Of a stretch of 64,000 bases of DNA, positions 53,401 through 63,302 are shown piece by piece. Below the pieces are notes generated by a model. That model was given only the letters and a program-made list of their open reading frames with translations, did not search any database and was not told where the DNA came from. Origin of the DNA: Flavobacteriaceae bacterium CRH (GTDB lineage Bacteria > Bacteroidota > Bacteroidia > Flavobacteriales > Flavobacteriaceae); assembly GCA_001507425.1 (NCBI GenBank), contig LMAJ01000018.1, positions 39,784 to 103,783 of the forward strand, written 5' to 3'. The position numbers and the translations under genes were made by a program. Positions within the stretch are counted from its first letter, which is position 1. Each line of letters begins with the position of its first letter.

Positions 53401-55764
53401 TTTTACTCCTACTTTGTTATATACTTCGTTCAGGAAATCTTTGGCGTCTCCAACTGTTGGTATAATTACTCCGTTTACACTTAAAAGTGTTACGCTTATA
53501 ACGGTTTTTTGAGGTAGCTGCCAAATATTTACCTTACCTGCAACATCTGATTTACCATCAATCGTTTTGGTTGCGTCTTTTGGATCTTTTTCTTTAGCAC
53601 CATTTACTGTTGAAATAATGCTTTCTTTTGCGAAATTAAGCGTTTTAGTAAGCGTTATTTCGGCTTTAGTATCGCTTGTCCATTTTGCCTCGACTTTTGC
53701 GCCTGAATTTGTTTTAAAAACGACATCATCTTTTGTTTTTCCATTTTTAAAACTTGCTTCGGCAATTATGGTATCAGAACCATCTAAATCAGAAACCGCT
53801 TTATAATTTACATTATAATTACTGCCGCCTTTAATTGGAATTACTTCATAAGTTGCCTTTAATTTTTCTGAACCCAAATCCGGTTTCTGATCAAAAGCAT
53901 ATTTACCCGGACCATCTTTAAAGGTAATGATTACATCAGATGACGATATTTGTGCAACTTCACCACTGTTAGAGACACCATTGGTATTTCCTGCAATTGC
54001 TTTACCTCCTGCAGCAGGATTCGAAATAGTTGGCTCTCCTTGACCATTTGCGGGAATATTTACTGTATTTCCTTTACTATCTGTATATACCTGATCATAT
54101 ACAGATTTTGCAATTGTAGAAGTTTGCCCATCTGCTCCAACAATAGTGGTACTTCCATCAGGGTTTAATGTAGCTGATTTTACTTCATACTCAAGTTTAC
54201 CTTCTACAGGTTTACCATCACTTCCTAAGATATCAGTAAGAATTTTATCTCCGTCAGCAATATTTTTCCAATCCGGATCATAACTAGCCACAATCTCCCC
54301 GGAGATCAATTTAAAATCAGTATTTACACCAATATTATTAAACGTTATTCTAATTCGGGAGAATTTACCAATATCAATTTTTTCGCCACCCAGAGCATCT
54401 GCGGCATCAATTAGTTTTCTGAATTTTTCTAAGAAGGGCAGGGTTACATAACCTTCTCCTGTAAAGTTTCCGTTGCTTCCTGTAGCTTTTAAAACTACAA
54501 TTGGGAAATCTCCGGCAGTTACGACATCATTAGCGAAAAGTTGCGGTAATGGCGTTTTATTAGCCAAATCATTAGGATCTGGTTTTATTCCACAACCGGC
54601 AAATGCAATTTCATCCTGTGCAAGCGTTGTAAATTCATGAATTGTACTGTGAGTATATTTACCAACATCACATGAAGCTCCTACTGTATATTCGTAAGTA
54701 GCATTAGGTTTTAAATTGCTAATGGTAACAGATTCTCTAGGAGTTACAATTTTATACCATTCTGAACCTGCGTTTTTTTCACGATAATTTACCTGATAAT
54801 CATAATTATCAATATTACCGCTCCAGCTTACTTTTGCCTGATCTTCGCTAACTCCGGTTGTTGTTATTGATAATGGTGCTGTACAGGAAACTTCGTAGTT
54901 AAAAGAAAAAATTTCGCTGTAACCGTTATTTTTAAAAACACCAATTTCTTCAGCACCCAAAATAGCTTTGGCTTTTATTCGCCAGGCATATTTTTTTCCG
55001 GGAATAAGCTGAGGTTGACTTATACCATATTGAAATGTGGTATTTCTTGTGGTAGTGGTATATAAGGGTGGGGAATAAGCAAATGCATTTTGTACCGGTG
55101 TATAATTATCCCAAATCTCTACCAATGAAAACTCATATTCTACATTGCTGACATTAATACTTCTGGGTGTCCAGCTGAATATAATGTTTTGAATATTGGA
55201 CTGCATTATTGAAGCGTTATTCAAAGGCAAGTTTAAGAATGGAGGTTCATTTTGAAAAATGATAGTGGTTACACTCGTTTTCTTAGACAGTTTTTTGTTG
55301 GTGGCAAAATCATATACTTCGACAGAAAAGTTATAAATACCTTCCGGTAATGGCTGTGCATACTGATTTGGATTTAATCCTAATATATTCTGAAATTCAA
55401 AATATGGCGCTAAATCAACATTAGTAAGTTGCAACGGAAAACCTCCTTCAAGATACAATGGTCGTGCACCTACAACAAAATCATTTGTTGAAAACGAAAT
55501 AGAGTTACCCTGAAAATAACATTTTATTCGAACCTGTCGGTTTGATATCGTTAAATCGTTTAATACCAATTGTATCTTTAACGGACTATTTATAGTAGTC
55601 GCATCAGCATAATTGCTTAGATAAATAGGAGAGGGTTGAGTGATCTGTGTACTTATTGTAACAGGAAAAGTTTGTGCGTGGCCACTCAATCCTATCAAAG
55701 AGCATACAAGAAAAACAAGTAGGTGTAGTTTTTTTAGCATTTTGGGTAATTGCGGTTTATCCAT
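50428..55764 (-). CDS. Giant secreted polymorphic toxin candidate (Fn3, HExxH, nuclease-like tip)
   Basis: The 1778-residue protein has a signal peptide (KLHLLVFLVCSLIGLSGHAQ; the start may be 55764 or 55740). Residues about 30-290 are Ig-like beta domains. A fibronectin type III domain covers about 295-385, followed by Gly/Asp/Lys-rich linkers (to about 760). The core has HELGHGIFGLKH (His876, Glu877, His880; another His at 887) and LLMDYGTG, the pattern of a zinc metalloprotease with a Met-turn. A hydrophobic Gly-rich segment (about 1420-1500) precedes the tip. The tip has VDGIIQKTGQGVQIKS with Asp1679 and QIK1690-1692, as in PD-(D/E)xK-like nucleases. No T9SS sorting tail is seen. Confidence 0.85.
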   Translation of the reverse strand: MDKPQLPKMLKKLHLLVFLVCSLIGLSGHAQTFPVTISTQITQPSPIYLSNYADATTINSPLKIQLVLNDLTISNRQVRIKCYFQGNSISFSTNDFVVGARPLYLEGGFPLQLTNVDLAPYFEFQNILGLNPNQYAQPLPEGIYNFSVEVYDFATNKKLSKKTSVTTIIFQNEPPFLNLPLNNASIMQSNIQNIIFSWTPRSINVSNVEYEFSLVEIWDNYTPVQNAFAYSPPLYTTTTRNTTFQYGISQPQLIPGKKYAWRIKAKAILGAEEIGVFKNNGYSEIFSFNYEVSCTAPLSITTTGVSEDQAKVSWSGNIDNYDYQVNYREKNAGSEWYKIVTPRESVTISNLKPNATYEYTVGASCDVGKYTHSTIHEFTTLAQDEIAFAGCGIKPDPNDLANKTPLPQLFANDVVTAGDFPIVVLKATGSNGNFTGEGYVTLPFLEKFRKLIDAADALGGEKIDIGKFSRIRITFNNIGVNTDFKLISGEIVASYDPDWKNIADGDKILTDILGSDGKPVEGKLEYEVKSATLNPDGSTTIVGADGQTSTIAKSVYDQVYTDSKGNTVNIPANGQGEPTISNPAAGGKAIAGNTNGVSNSGEVAQISSSDVIITFKDGPGKYAFDQKPDLGSEKLKATYEVIPIKGGSNYNVNYKAVSDLDGSDTIIAEASFKNGKTKDDVVFKTNSGAKVEAKWTSDTKAEITLTKTLNFAKESIISTVNGAKEKDPKDATKTIDGKSDVAGKVNIWQLPQKTVISVTLLSVNGVIIPTVGDAKDFLNEVYNKVGVKFDVTTQKVTIGKLPNEIECGDSDVFNVYTGGQNDIISQIESNADFVYNEKTYYVLYTGKSGQNGYAGFMPLGGQYAFVFDNSLKTAAHELGHGIFGLKHPFSSIEDSRKTDLLMDYGTGTVLSHNDWDIIHSGGWKFYGFQKSSSGAQIATDYNYLMPNHIPFRFQTGDGVLSNDIIYVDRENSGGYPNGTLYGFNINGKKYYFETKKTPQGFYESGATTPYPNSYSTKFATQKFRLIIQQSVNSCNYYLAARKSINLANPDLIILDGDKVSPISGCKEIKINESTDTNLDGEIICESDPYNQKSLITYNNDITTYGEKIVSNLNDRIKNNEINAVNNNLNNLETDLNNVKTGDNQFIAGVNLTGVKTNSNIFSPPNIEELNDKLAYLKVSTGIEMYINFEERPCSYTDTEGQNFADKIFKNSNLSKNSNAIFILATKNSSAKNNKNQWRTYFVFANSISSAVQTNALKLKINDDNSFKTFGKKIIEFYKSVPKKQLQYNFLIEEATAEDEEKATEYNYLIKKMLLKKIVTQSVTGNAIQHNYYLRKIVKNVSNDFLISDEKELKEQYVKKDGVILANKYSVDEKIGKWRYTKKKKDALYTGNGGNYESAGVDLHIFDCDFSGDTTCQDQAIDAGFLVASVAAVPFGSGAVLFVDGVAVGYYYSQGDLTTASMYLGGYIAGPILGEALTKIAVVSKNVARFTEIFYLNSRLSLQISKGLDEVAVKKLLDLEIKNSSTIIECLLPKATAEADFFIKATDNELIAGYVKKVAGSKNPELSIISYETGVNPLTGKIAAVTEEELENILNKLKVKAEKLQIILNSNSEKLGITLNDLMVAEGSSGNTLVNSTRTASSSANEAETFAKEVRVADKAGAYLNDKIVLSNIEKSPAVDGIIQKTGQGVQIKSCNAKNFIGNVNKSYTGAFDNEATTYWQHKNISVHIEVTDATKSDIIKSWSKLQSNAPINENIDTIQEIVVHCTDGSTSLNVPKKI

Positions 55765-55819
55765 TATTTTTGGTATTAATATCTTATGATGTCTTTCAAC
55801 TTTGTTTTCTACAGTTTTT

Positions 55820-58288
55820 TTATTTCTGAATGTGCTTTAAATCAATATTATCAATTGTAGCATTTTTAATTGCCAAATCATGATAAAATGGTATCATTTT
55901 TACTTCGATAGTATCTACAATTTCTGTCGACGCTTTTTTATCTTTTATCAATTTAAAAGCTTCTTCGGCTTCTTGTTTACTAAAATCAGCTGCGTATTGG
56001 TTTTTCTGAATTTCCGTTGCAGGCATTTTGGCTAAAGCCGAAATTTCCTTCATCATCCATCTGTGATGCATTAACTGATCACGACTGTTGTCACTTCTTT
56101 CCACCAATCTCAAATACGATTTATAGGCTGTTTTATCTGTAATGTCGGCTTCATTTTTACCATTTAAAGGATTACTGTTTACTCTTCCAACCGCAGTTAC
56201 ATAAGCATTTTCCAGACTTTCATCTTTAGTCGAAATTTCTTTTTCCAGTTTTTGAATAGCTTCAGCTAAATATTCGTTGTATTTTTTTGATGTTTCAGCC
56301 TCAGCTTCATACGCTTCTAAATAATCCAGTACTTTTTCTTTAAACTGTTTTTCATCAGGCGTTAAAGTTGCTAACGTTAACAGATGCTCGAGATCAGTAT
56401 TTTCTTTAGCAGGCAATGGCTGCAAGGCCAGTTGCATATCTTTTAATTGTGTTGTGATTTCATCACGAGTACCTTCAAAAGTTTTTCCGTTAGAACTTAT
56501 TTTCAGAATTGGATCTCCATTTAATTTTAAATCCCCTTCAGTTCGTGGCTCTCTTTTAGGACGCAATTTTATCTTGTCAAAAGAATAAGTATAGGTTAGT
56601 GTACCGGTTAAATCGTTATTTTTTTGAGTGGAAGTACCATTTGAAGAATTACTGAACAATGAAATAATACCCATATTGAAATTATGTTTCTGTAAATAGA
56701 TGTAAGAACCATTCACTCTCAAATTGATAATATCATTCTGCTTATCACCATTGTTATAACTAGTGTTGTAACTGGTAGAAGCAGAGGTTGTAAATTTTTT
56801 ATCAAAGAATAATTTTGTAGCGCCAATTGTTGGTCCAATAATTAAACTTTTACCGCTATCTGTTTTTCCATACGTGTTGTTTATGGACGCATTGATATTT
56901 AAATCTTTTTCAGGATATCCAATACTATACGAAATAGCAGAATTGTAATAAGTGCTTGCACCTCCTGCAATTGTTTTTCCTTGTTGCTGATTTACCGCAT
57001 CTTGCATCGAAAAGTTGGCGTTTATCGATTTTTTTATGCGTTTATCATTCTTTAATAAATAGTTTACGGCAATCGAAGCATTTTGATTGACTTGTCTGAA
57101 ATTTAAAGTATCCAGATAATCAAAATCAGAAACCTGATTGATATAATCAAACTGGTTTCGGCTGTTCGTGTAAGACTGAAAATTAGAATAATTGATATTA
57201 AAATTCAGTTTTTCATTGGCTCGGTAATCAATTGTCAATGCTGAAACCAAACGTTTCATCTGACTTTCTTTTTGTTGATCGAGGTTGTCTTTTTGCAATC
57301 CTAAATTTACTGAGACAGAAACTTTGTCTTTGTATAAAGATTGTGAAGCATTTACGGTAATGTTTTCTAAGTCATTATTAAAAAAATAGCCTCCTAATGT
57401 TCTGTAGTTCGGATCGATTCTTTCGTAACCTAATCCTAAACTACCTTTTCCGGCTGGATAAACGAATTGACCTTTAAAGGCATTATAACTTGCTGTTGTA
57501 TTGTTTGGACTTAAAAATAAAGCCGCAACTCCTTTTGCTTTTGTTCCGTCGATTGTTCTTGTATCTTCGGTAATACTGCTGTTGGCAAATTCTGTAAAGA
57601 CTTGTAATTTCTGGAAAAGTTTAAAATTTGTTTCAAAACTTACTGCCGCATTTTCCTTTGGAGAAACACCCAATTCAAACGGAACCGGATTTGATATGGA
57701 GTTTATTTCATCTTTTGCCTTAAAAAAAGTAAGCCCGAGTGTTATTTGCTCTAACGCATAATTTGTTTTAAATCCGTATCCGAATCTTTTGTAAGCAGGA
57801 AGTATTGTAGGGTAAACACTATTGTATTCGCTATTTTTTATCAATCGACCATACATGGCACTAATTTTAAATTTCCCCTGTGGAGTTAAATCAACTCCAA
57901 AACCGGAAAACTGATGTCCGCTTAAAGTGTAAGGAGAAAAAGTCATGCTTACGTCGCCAATGTGTGCAGTTATCCATTTATAAGAGGGATGTATGCTTAG
58001 ACGGTTCATTAATACAGGTTTATCGTATCCGAATTTTTGATTCGTATATGAAAATGATAATGGAATATTGTATAATCCGGCTATATTAAAATTAATATTT
58101 CCGTTTAAAAAATAGCTAAAGGGTTCTCTGGCTGCATTTCCTGAATAGAATACGGTATTGGCAGATGCTCCTCCGGAAACATTTACCAATTTTGCTTTAC
58201 CAACTTCTTGAAAATTAAAGTTTTGCGAAAAACCAAATGCACTTACGAAAAGGAATATTATGTTAAAATTTAATCTTTTTAAAATCAT
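55820..58288 (-). CDS. Outer-membrane beta-barrel-like protein with helical C-terminal domain
   Basis: The 822-residue protein has a signal peptide (LNFNIIFLFVSAFGFSQ). Residues about 20-560 have many short alternating strands ending in aromatic residues (FSYFLNGNINFNIAGLYNIP, SFSYTNQKFGYD, AVSFETNFKLF, VSVNLGLQ, TGTLTYTYSFDKIKLRPKRE), as in large outer-membrane barrels. Residues about 565-822 are charged and helical, rich in Glu and Lys (coiled-coil-like). It lies 55 bp before the toxin and after the SprB-repeat gene. It may be the outer-membrane partner that exports or holds them; no family assigned. Confidence 0.7.
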   Translation of the reverse strand: MILKRLNFNIIFLFVSAFGFSQNFNFQEVGKAKLVNVSGGASANTVFYSGNAAREPFSYFLNGNINFNIAGLYNIPLSFSYTNQKFGYDKPVLMNRLSIHPSYKWITAHIGDVSMTFSPYTLSGHQFSGFGVDLTPQGKFKISAMYGRLIKNSEYNSVYPTILPAYKRFGYGFKTNYALEQITLGLTFFKAKDEINSISNPVPFELGVSPKENAAVSFETNFKLFQKLQVFTEFANSSITEDTRTIDGTKAKGVAALFLSPNNTTASYNAFKGQFVYPAGKGSLGLGYERIDPNYRTLGGYFFNNDLENITVNASQSLYKDKVSVSVNLGLQKDNLDQQKESQMKRLVSALTIDYRANEKLNFNINYSNFQSYTNSRNQFDYINQVSDFDYLDTLNFRQVNQNASIAVNYLLKNDKRIKKSINANFSMQDAVNQQQGKTIAGGASTYYNSAISYSIGYPEKDLNINASINNTYGKTDSGKSLIIGPTIGATKLFFDKKFTTSASTSYNTSYNNGDKQNDIINLRVNGSYIYLQKHNFNMGIISLFSNSSNGTSTQKNNDLTGTLTYTYSFDKIKLRPKREPRTEGDLKLNGDPILKISSNGKTFEGTRDEITTQLKDMQLALQPLPAKENTDLEHLLTLATLTPDEKQFKEKVLDYLEAYEAEAETSKKYNEYLAEAIQKLEKEISTKDESLENAYVTAVGRVNSNPLNGKNEADITDKTAYKSYLRLVERSDNSRDQLMHHRWMMKEISALAKMPATEIQKNQYAADFSKQEAEEAFKLIKDKKASTEIVDTIEVKMIPFYHDLAIKNATIDNIDLKHIQK

Positions 58289-58378
58289 CTTTATTATGAT
58301 ATGAGAATCAAATCAGCAGTTTATTTCTGCTGATTGATTTTCATTATTAATTGGATAGTTACTCTGAAAAAACACCAC

Positions 58379-61300
58379 TTATTTGATGATTATTTTTCTC
58401 AATTTAGTGCCTTGTTGTGATTCAAACAAAACAAAATAGATTCCCGATGGAAGACCATTTATATTAAAATTGAAAGAGTAATTGTCTTTGCCTTCTTCAT
58501 ATTTAGAGTCTATGATTTGATTATTATTTAAACTATAAACCTTAATGTGTCCCGGCATTATTTTATCTAATGTTACATCTACCGTGAATTTTCCATCAGA
58601 TGGATTTGGATAAATCTTTAAATCGAATTTTTTCTGCGAATCAGTACTATCCGGATCCTCGTATTCTCCTTCTGTAACCATTACAGTTTTGGTTTGAGTG
58701 GCAACACAATTTCCTTTTTTGGTAATTATCGTAATATCATGTTCTCCAAGTTCATTAAAACTTAATTCAGCATAATCCTTATCTTTTGAAACCACAGTTG
58801 CACTAGCTGGCAAAATCCATTCTACAGCATCAGGAATAGGATTACTGATGTCGACAATTATAATTTTTTCATTTAAAAAAGCTTGTGACGAAACTGCAAA
58901 TTCAGCACTAATTGCTGTGTTTTGACTCGATATTTTAATGGTATCTGTAGCTTCGCAGCCTAATTTATTAGTTACAACAACAGTATAATTTGCAGGCTCA
59001 GAAACAGTAATCATTGCTTTATTACTTTTAAAACCTTTGTCTGATGTCCATGCATAAGTAGCTTGATTATCCACAATAGTTGCGTTGATAGTTAAAGTCT
59101 GCTCAAAACACAATGTTACATCTTCACCAAGATCAATAACATCTTTTGGCGGATTTTCGATTGTATAAATTTCATTAATAATACATCCTTTTGTATCTGT
59201 TATTTCTAATGAATAAGTTCCGGCTTTTGCATTACTCAATGTATTTGAAGTTTCTCCTGTATTCCATAAATACTTATATGGCGCTATTCCTGCAACCGGA
59301 GTTACGATAATTGTAGCATCTGATCCTCCAAAACAAGTTGGTATTTGTATGTTTTCGGTAGCACTTAAATGTGTTGGGGCAGTAATTGTAATTGTTCTGG
59401 TAATAGTACAGCCATTTTTATCGGTTACCAATAAGGAATAATTTCCAGGAATAGTATCGATTAAATTAGCCGTTTTTGCTCCCGTATTCCATAAATATGT
59501 ATAAGGCAAAGTTCCACCAGTAGCAGCCGATGTTATTGTCCAGTCATTTCCATCACCACAGCGAACGTATTGAGACGAAAGTGAATTATCTAAAACATCG
59601 GGTTCTGTAATTATAATGTTTTGACTTTGAATTGACTTTCCAAAAGAATCTGTAGCAATAACATAGTATGTTCCGGCTTTTACATTTGTTAAAGTTTCGG
59701 CCTCGCCAACAATAATTGTTGGGTTGCCAACTTCATACCATTTATAATAATAAATTGGAAGCCCGCCGGTAGTATTTGCTTTTATACTTGCCGTTGCATC
59801 TCCGTGACATTTTACGATGTTAATTTGGTTAACTTCAATAAACAACGGATCAACCTGATCTAAATCTCTTTTGGTAATATTACATCCTTTTGCATCGGTA
59901 ACAGAGATAAAATACTGGCCTACATAAATGTTATAAATACTTGTATTTGAAGCTTTATTATTATCGGTAAAAATTAGATTCATATCCTTATCGTACCATT
60001 GAAAATTATAATTTGGAGTTCCGCCTTCAACAGTTACAGCAATACTTGCATCATCTACTCCTAAAGCAGATGGTGGCGTTTTAATTACTTGACTTAAATA
60101 TAAAAGTGCTGGTTCTGTAATTGTAATTTCTTCAGAAGTAGTACATAAATTAGCATCAGTTACCGTTACAGAATAGGTCGAAGCTCTTAAACCTGAAATC
60201 GTATTTTGATTTGCATTTTGTCCTGTACTCCAAACAACGCTGTAAGGAGCAGTTCCTCCTGTGATCACAATATTTATGGCTCCGTCTTGTCCATTTTTAC
60301 AAGAAACATGTGTAGGAGTATATGTAATTTTTAAAAGATCCGGTTGTGATATTATTACAGGATTTGATGTGTAACTATTGCCAAACCCATCTGAAACTTC
60401 TAATAAGTAAGTACCGGCATGTAATGCATCAGTAGGGTTTTTTGCCGATGCAGTTACTGTAGGAGTAAGTTGATTGTACCATTTATAGATGTAATTTTTA
60501 TTTGCATCTAATGTTCCAATTGGTGCTCCTCCAGAAATTGTTGCTTTTAAAACACCTTGTATATTATCAAAACATTTTACATTTTCGGTTTGAGTAATTC
60601 CTGTAATTAGGAGTTTGTCGGGTTGTATTAAAGTATATTCTTTAACAATGCTACAATTATTAGTATCTGTTAAAGTAAGTTCATAAGTGCCAATCGCTAG
60701 CTCTTCTAATAAACTTTTGTTTCCAATAATTGTTGCAGATCCTTTTATTCTCCATGCATAAGTGTAAATTGGAGTTCCTCCTGATACAGAAACTTCTATG
60801 CTACCATTTTTGGTTTCAAAACCGCTTAAGTTTTTAACTTCGATATCTGTTATTGCTAACGGTGCATTAGGTTGTGTAATAGTGATGTTTTCTAATGAAA
60901 TCTCACAATTGTTTTTATCTTTAATTAAAACACTATATACTCCGGATGTTAAATTATTTATTAAATCTTCGGTTGTAGCATAAACTGTTTGTTGGGCGTC
61001 TTTTTTCCATGCAAATGTATAAGGTAAAGTTCCTCCGGTAATATTAATATCAATTGTACCGGTCTGATTTCCGTAGCATAAAACATTCACTTTATTGGCA
61101 AGTGAAACAGATAATTTGTTCGGCTGGATTAAATTTAAAATTGCAGAAGTCTTTTGAGCCCCCTGAGAATCTGTAACGACTACTTTATATTGTTCAGTGC
61201 CTAAATTTGTAATAGTATTTGTGTCACCTCCAATTACATCTCCTTTGCTATTATACCACACATAAGTATATCCTAAGACTCCGCCTGATACATTAGCTTT

Positions 61301-63280
61301 AATTTCACCATTTAAATCTCCATTACATTGAATCGATTTAGTTTCCTGTAAAGTCACAATTAATTCTGGATTTTGGGTAACTATAAAACTTCTGGTTGCA
61401 ATACATCCTGCATTATCAGTAACTGAGGCTTTTACATCTCGTACTTCAAGAGTATAAGTTCCTGCTTTTAAGCCAGAAATATCTTTTGTAGATTTCGTGA
61501 ATAAAGGATCCAGGTCATAAGTCCATTTGTATGAATAACTTCCATTTCCACCTGTTATAGGATCTAGTGCAATTGCTCCGGTATTTTGACCATAAATGGT
61601 AACTTTTGTTATGGTTGCATCAGGAATAATAATTGCCGGAGGAGCAATAATAGTAAAATTTACTTCTATCGAACATTGCAATTTATCCTTGATGATTACT
61701 TTATAAACCCCTGCAGAAAGTGCACTTGATCCAGATGCAGTAATTGTAGGGAATAAAGTTCCATTTTTAAACCATTGATAATTATAAGTACCACTATTTG
61801 GAGTTCCGCCAGTTGCTGTAATAAAAGCAGTTCCGTCATTTCCGGCAGCACAATTTACATTTGTGAAAGTATAAGTTCCGGCGAGGGATTGAGCAGGCTC
61901 TGTTAATTCATAATCTGCATAAACATCCGGATTAATATGATCCTGAACTTTAATACGGTAAATACCAAATTCACGACCTGTTAATGATGGATTAATTTCG
62001 TCATCTAGGATGTTTTCTATTGTGCCATTCATTTTATACCATTGATAAGTATAACTTCCAAAACCACCTACAGCTTTAATAGTTATACTACCGCTTTTGT
62101 CGTTTTTGCAATATATATTTACCTGATCTACGAGGGTAATACCCAGAGCGTCAAGAACTACTTCAGAACTAGTTTCCGTACAATTATTACCATCTGTAAC
62201 AACAACTTGATATTTACCATTTGGTAATCCTGTTGTCAGGCCAGTTATACTGTTTGTATTGGGAATAAATGGAGATCCATCTTTTGTCCATTGATAAGTA
62301 TAAGGCATAGTTCCTCCACTTGCAGTGATTTTTATAGTTCCATCGCTGGAAAGAGGAGTAGAAGGCTGTGTCTGTGTTATCGGATTTATTATTAAATAAT
62401 CATTAGGTTCTGTAATATTCACATTTCCTGTAATAGAGCATCCGGGAACTGCTGCATCGGTAATAGTATATTGGTATGAACCTGATGTTAATTCTGTTCT
62501 GTCTTTAGTTACAGGGCCATCATTCCAGCTCACAGCATACGATCCTGTACCATTAGCAAGTGCCAGAGTAATTGCTCCGGTTGCATCTCCTTTACATTTT
62601 ACATTTGTTATGGTTGGTGTTGCTGTTATAAGATCGTTTTGAATTAACTCTTCATAAGCATACGCATAATTATCTCCACCATCTTTAATAGTTACTTTAT
62701 AAAAACCTGCTTTTAGACCAATAGCTGTTTGAGAATACTGATTGATCGATACAGGATTTGCTCCTGCCAGATTATCTGTTTTAAACCATTCATATAAATA
62801 AGTACGGGTAATTGGTGTTGAACTATATGGATAACCATCGCTCGGATTTGCAGTTAAAGTACCTGTGTTTTTATTATAACATGTTATTTTTTGTGGAGTT
62901 GAAATATTAACTGATAATGCTATAGGCTCATTAATTTTAAAACTTTGAGAAGTACTACATGCTTTAGAATCCAAAATATTGACAACATATGTTCCAGCTG
63001 TTAAAGCATTCATATTTGTCATAGAGTAAGGAGCTCCATTTTTTGTCCATGTTTCCGTGTACGAAGAACCGCTAAATGGTGTTCCGCCAGAAATTCCGTA
63101 GCCACTTATCTGCCCATTAGGTAGATTATTTCCTTTTGCATCAATAGCTGTTCCTGATATTACTATAGCAGAAGGTTGTGTTATAGTTACTGCTCTTGAT
63201 CCATCAGATTGGAGAGCTCCAACTTGAGAATAACCCAATAAACTTGTAAAGAATAATAATAGTAAGTAGTATTTTTTCAT
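58379..63280 (-). CDS. SprB-repeat surface protein with type A T9SS sorting domain
   Basis: The 1633-residue protein from ATG 63280 begins with a signal peptide (KKYYLLLLFFTSLLGYSQ); the in-frame ATG at 63322 would overlap the upstream gene and add 14 residues in front. About 16 SprB-type repeats follow, each with a GGtxxYxYxW core and an endingxGxYxVxVxDxxgC pattern (YTYQWTKDGS, YTFAWKKDAQ, YKYLWNTGET). Next are a PKD/Ig-like region (residues about 1400-1550) and a C-terminal type A sorting domain with KIYPNPSDGKFTV and SGIYFVLFESQQG. It is predicted to be carried to the surface by T9SS, as the gliding adhesin SprB is. Confidence 0.88.
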   Translation of the reverse strand: MKKYYLLLLFFTSLLGYSQVGALQSDGSRAVTITQPSAIVISGTAIDAKGNNLPNGQISGYGISGGTPFSGSSYTETWTKNGAPYSMTNMNALTAGTYVVNILDSKACSTSQSFKINEPIALSVNISTPQKITCYNKNTGTLTANPSDGYPYSSTPITRTYLYEWFKTDNLAGANPVSINQYSQTAIGLKAGFYKVTIKDGGDNYAYAYEELIQNDLITATPTITNVKCKGDATGAITLALANGTGSYAVSWNDGPVTKDRTELTSGSYQYTITDAAVPGCSITGNVNITEPNDYLIINPITQTQPSTPLSSDGTIKITASGGTMPYTYQWTKDGSPFIPNTNSITGLTTGLPNGKYQVVVTDGNNCTETSSEVVLDALGITLVDQVNIYCKNDKSGSITIKAVGGFGSYTYQWYKMNGTIENILDDEINPSLTGREFGIYRIKVQDHINPDVYADYELTEPAQSLAGTYTFTNVNCAAGNDGTAFITATGGTPNSGTYNYQWFKNGTLFPTITASGSSALSAGVYKVIIKDKLQCSIEVNFTIIAPPAIIIPDATITKVTIYGQNTGAIALDPITGGNGSYSYKWTYDLDPLFTKSTKDISGLKAGTYTLEVRDVKASVTDNAGCIATRSFIVTQNPELIVTLQETKSIQCNGDLNGEIKANVSGGVLGYTYVWYNSKGDVIGGDTNTITNLGTEQYKVVVTDSQGAQKTSAILNLIQPNKLSVSLANKVNVLCYGNQTGTIDINITGGTLPYTFAWKKDAQQTVYATTEDLINNLTSGVYSVLIKDKNNCEISLENITITQPNAPLAITDIEVKNLSGFETKNGSIEVSVSGGTPIYTYAWRIKGSATIIGNKSLLEELAIGTYELTLTDTNNCSIVKEYTLIQPDKLLITGITQTENVKCFDNIQGVLKATISGGAPIGTLDANKNYIYKWYNQLTPTVTASAKNPTDALHAGTYLLEVSDGFGNSYTSNPVIISQPDLLKITYTPTHVSCKNGQDGAINIVITGGTAPYSVVWSTGQNANQNTISGLRASTYSVTVTDANLCTTSEEITITEPALLYLSQVIKTPPSALGVDDASIAVTVEGGTPNYNFQWYDKDMNLIFTDNNKASNTSIYNIYVGQYFISVTDAKGCNITKRDLDQVDPLFIEVNQINIVKCHGDATASIKANTTGGLPIYYYKWYEVGNPTIIVGEAETLTNVKAGTYYVIATDSFGKSIQSQNIIITEPDVLDNSLSSQYVRCGDGNDWTITSAATGGTLPYTYLWNTGAKTANLIDTIPGNYSLLVTDKNGCTITRTITITAPTHLSATENIQIPTCFGGSDATIIVTPVAGIAPYKYLWNTGETSNTLSNAKAGTYSLEITDTKGCIINEIYTIENPPKDVIDLGEDVTLCFEQTLTINATIVDNQATYAWTSDKGFKSNKAMITVSEPANYTVVVTNKLGCEATDTIKISSQNTAISAEFAVSSQAFLNEKIIIVDISNPIPDAVEWILPASATVVSKDKDYAELSFNELGEHDITIITKKGNCVATQTKTVMVTEGEYEDPDSTDSQKKFDLKIYPNPSDGKFTVDVTLDKIMPGHIKVYSLNNNQIIDSKYEEGKDNYSFNFNINGLPSGIYFVLFESQQGTKLRKIIIK

Positions 63281-63302
63281 CGTCGTTTTGTGTTTGGGTT
63301 GA

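Noticed and set aside
53567..54168. Plus-strand frames inside the giant toxin gene
   Set aside because: They are antisense shadows of low-complexity linker regions.
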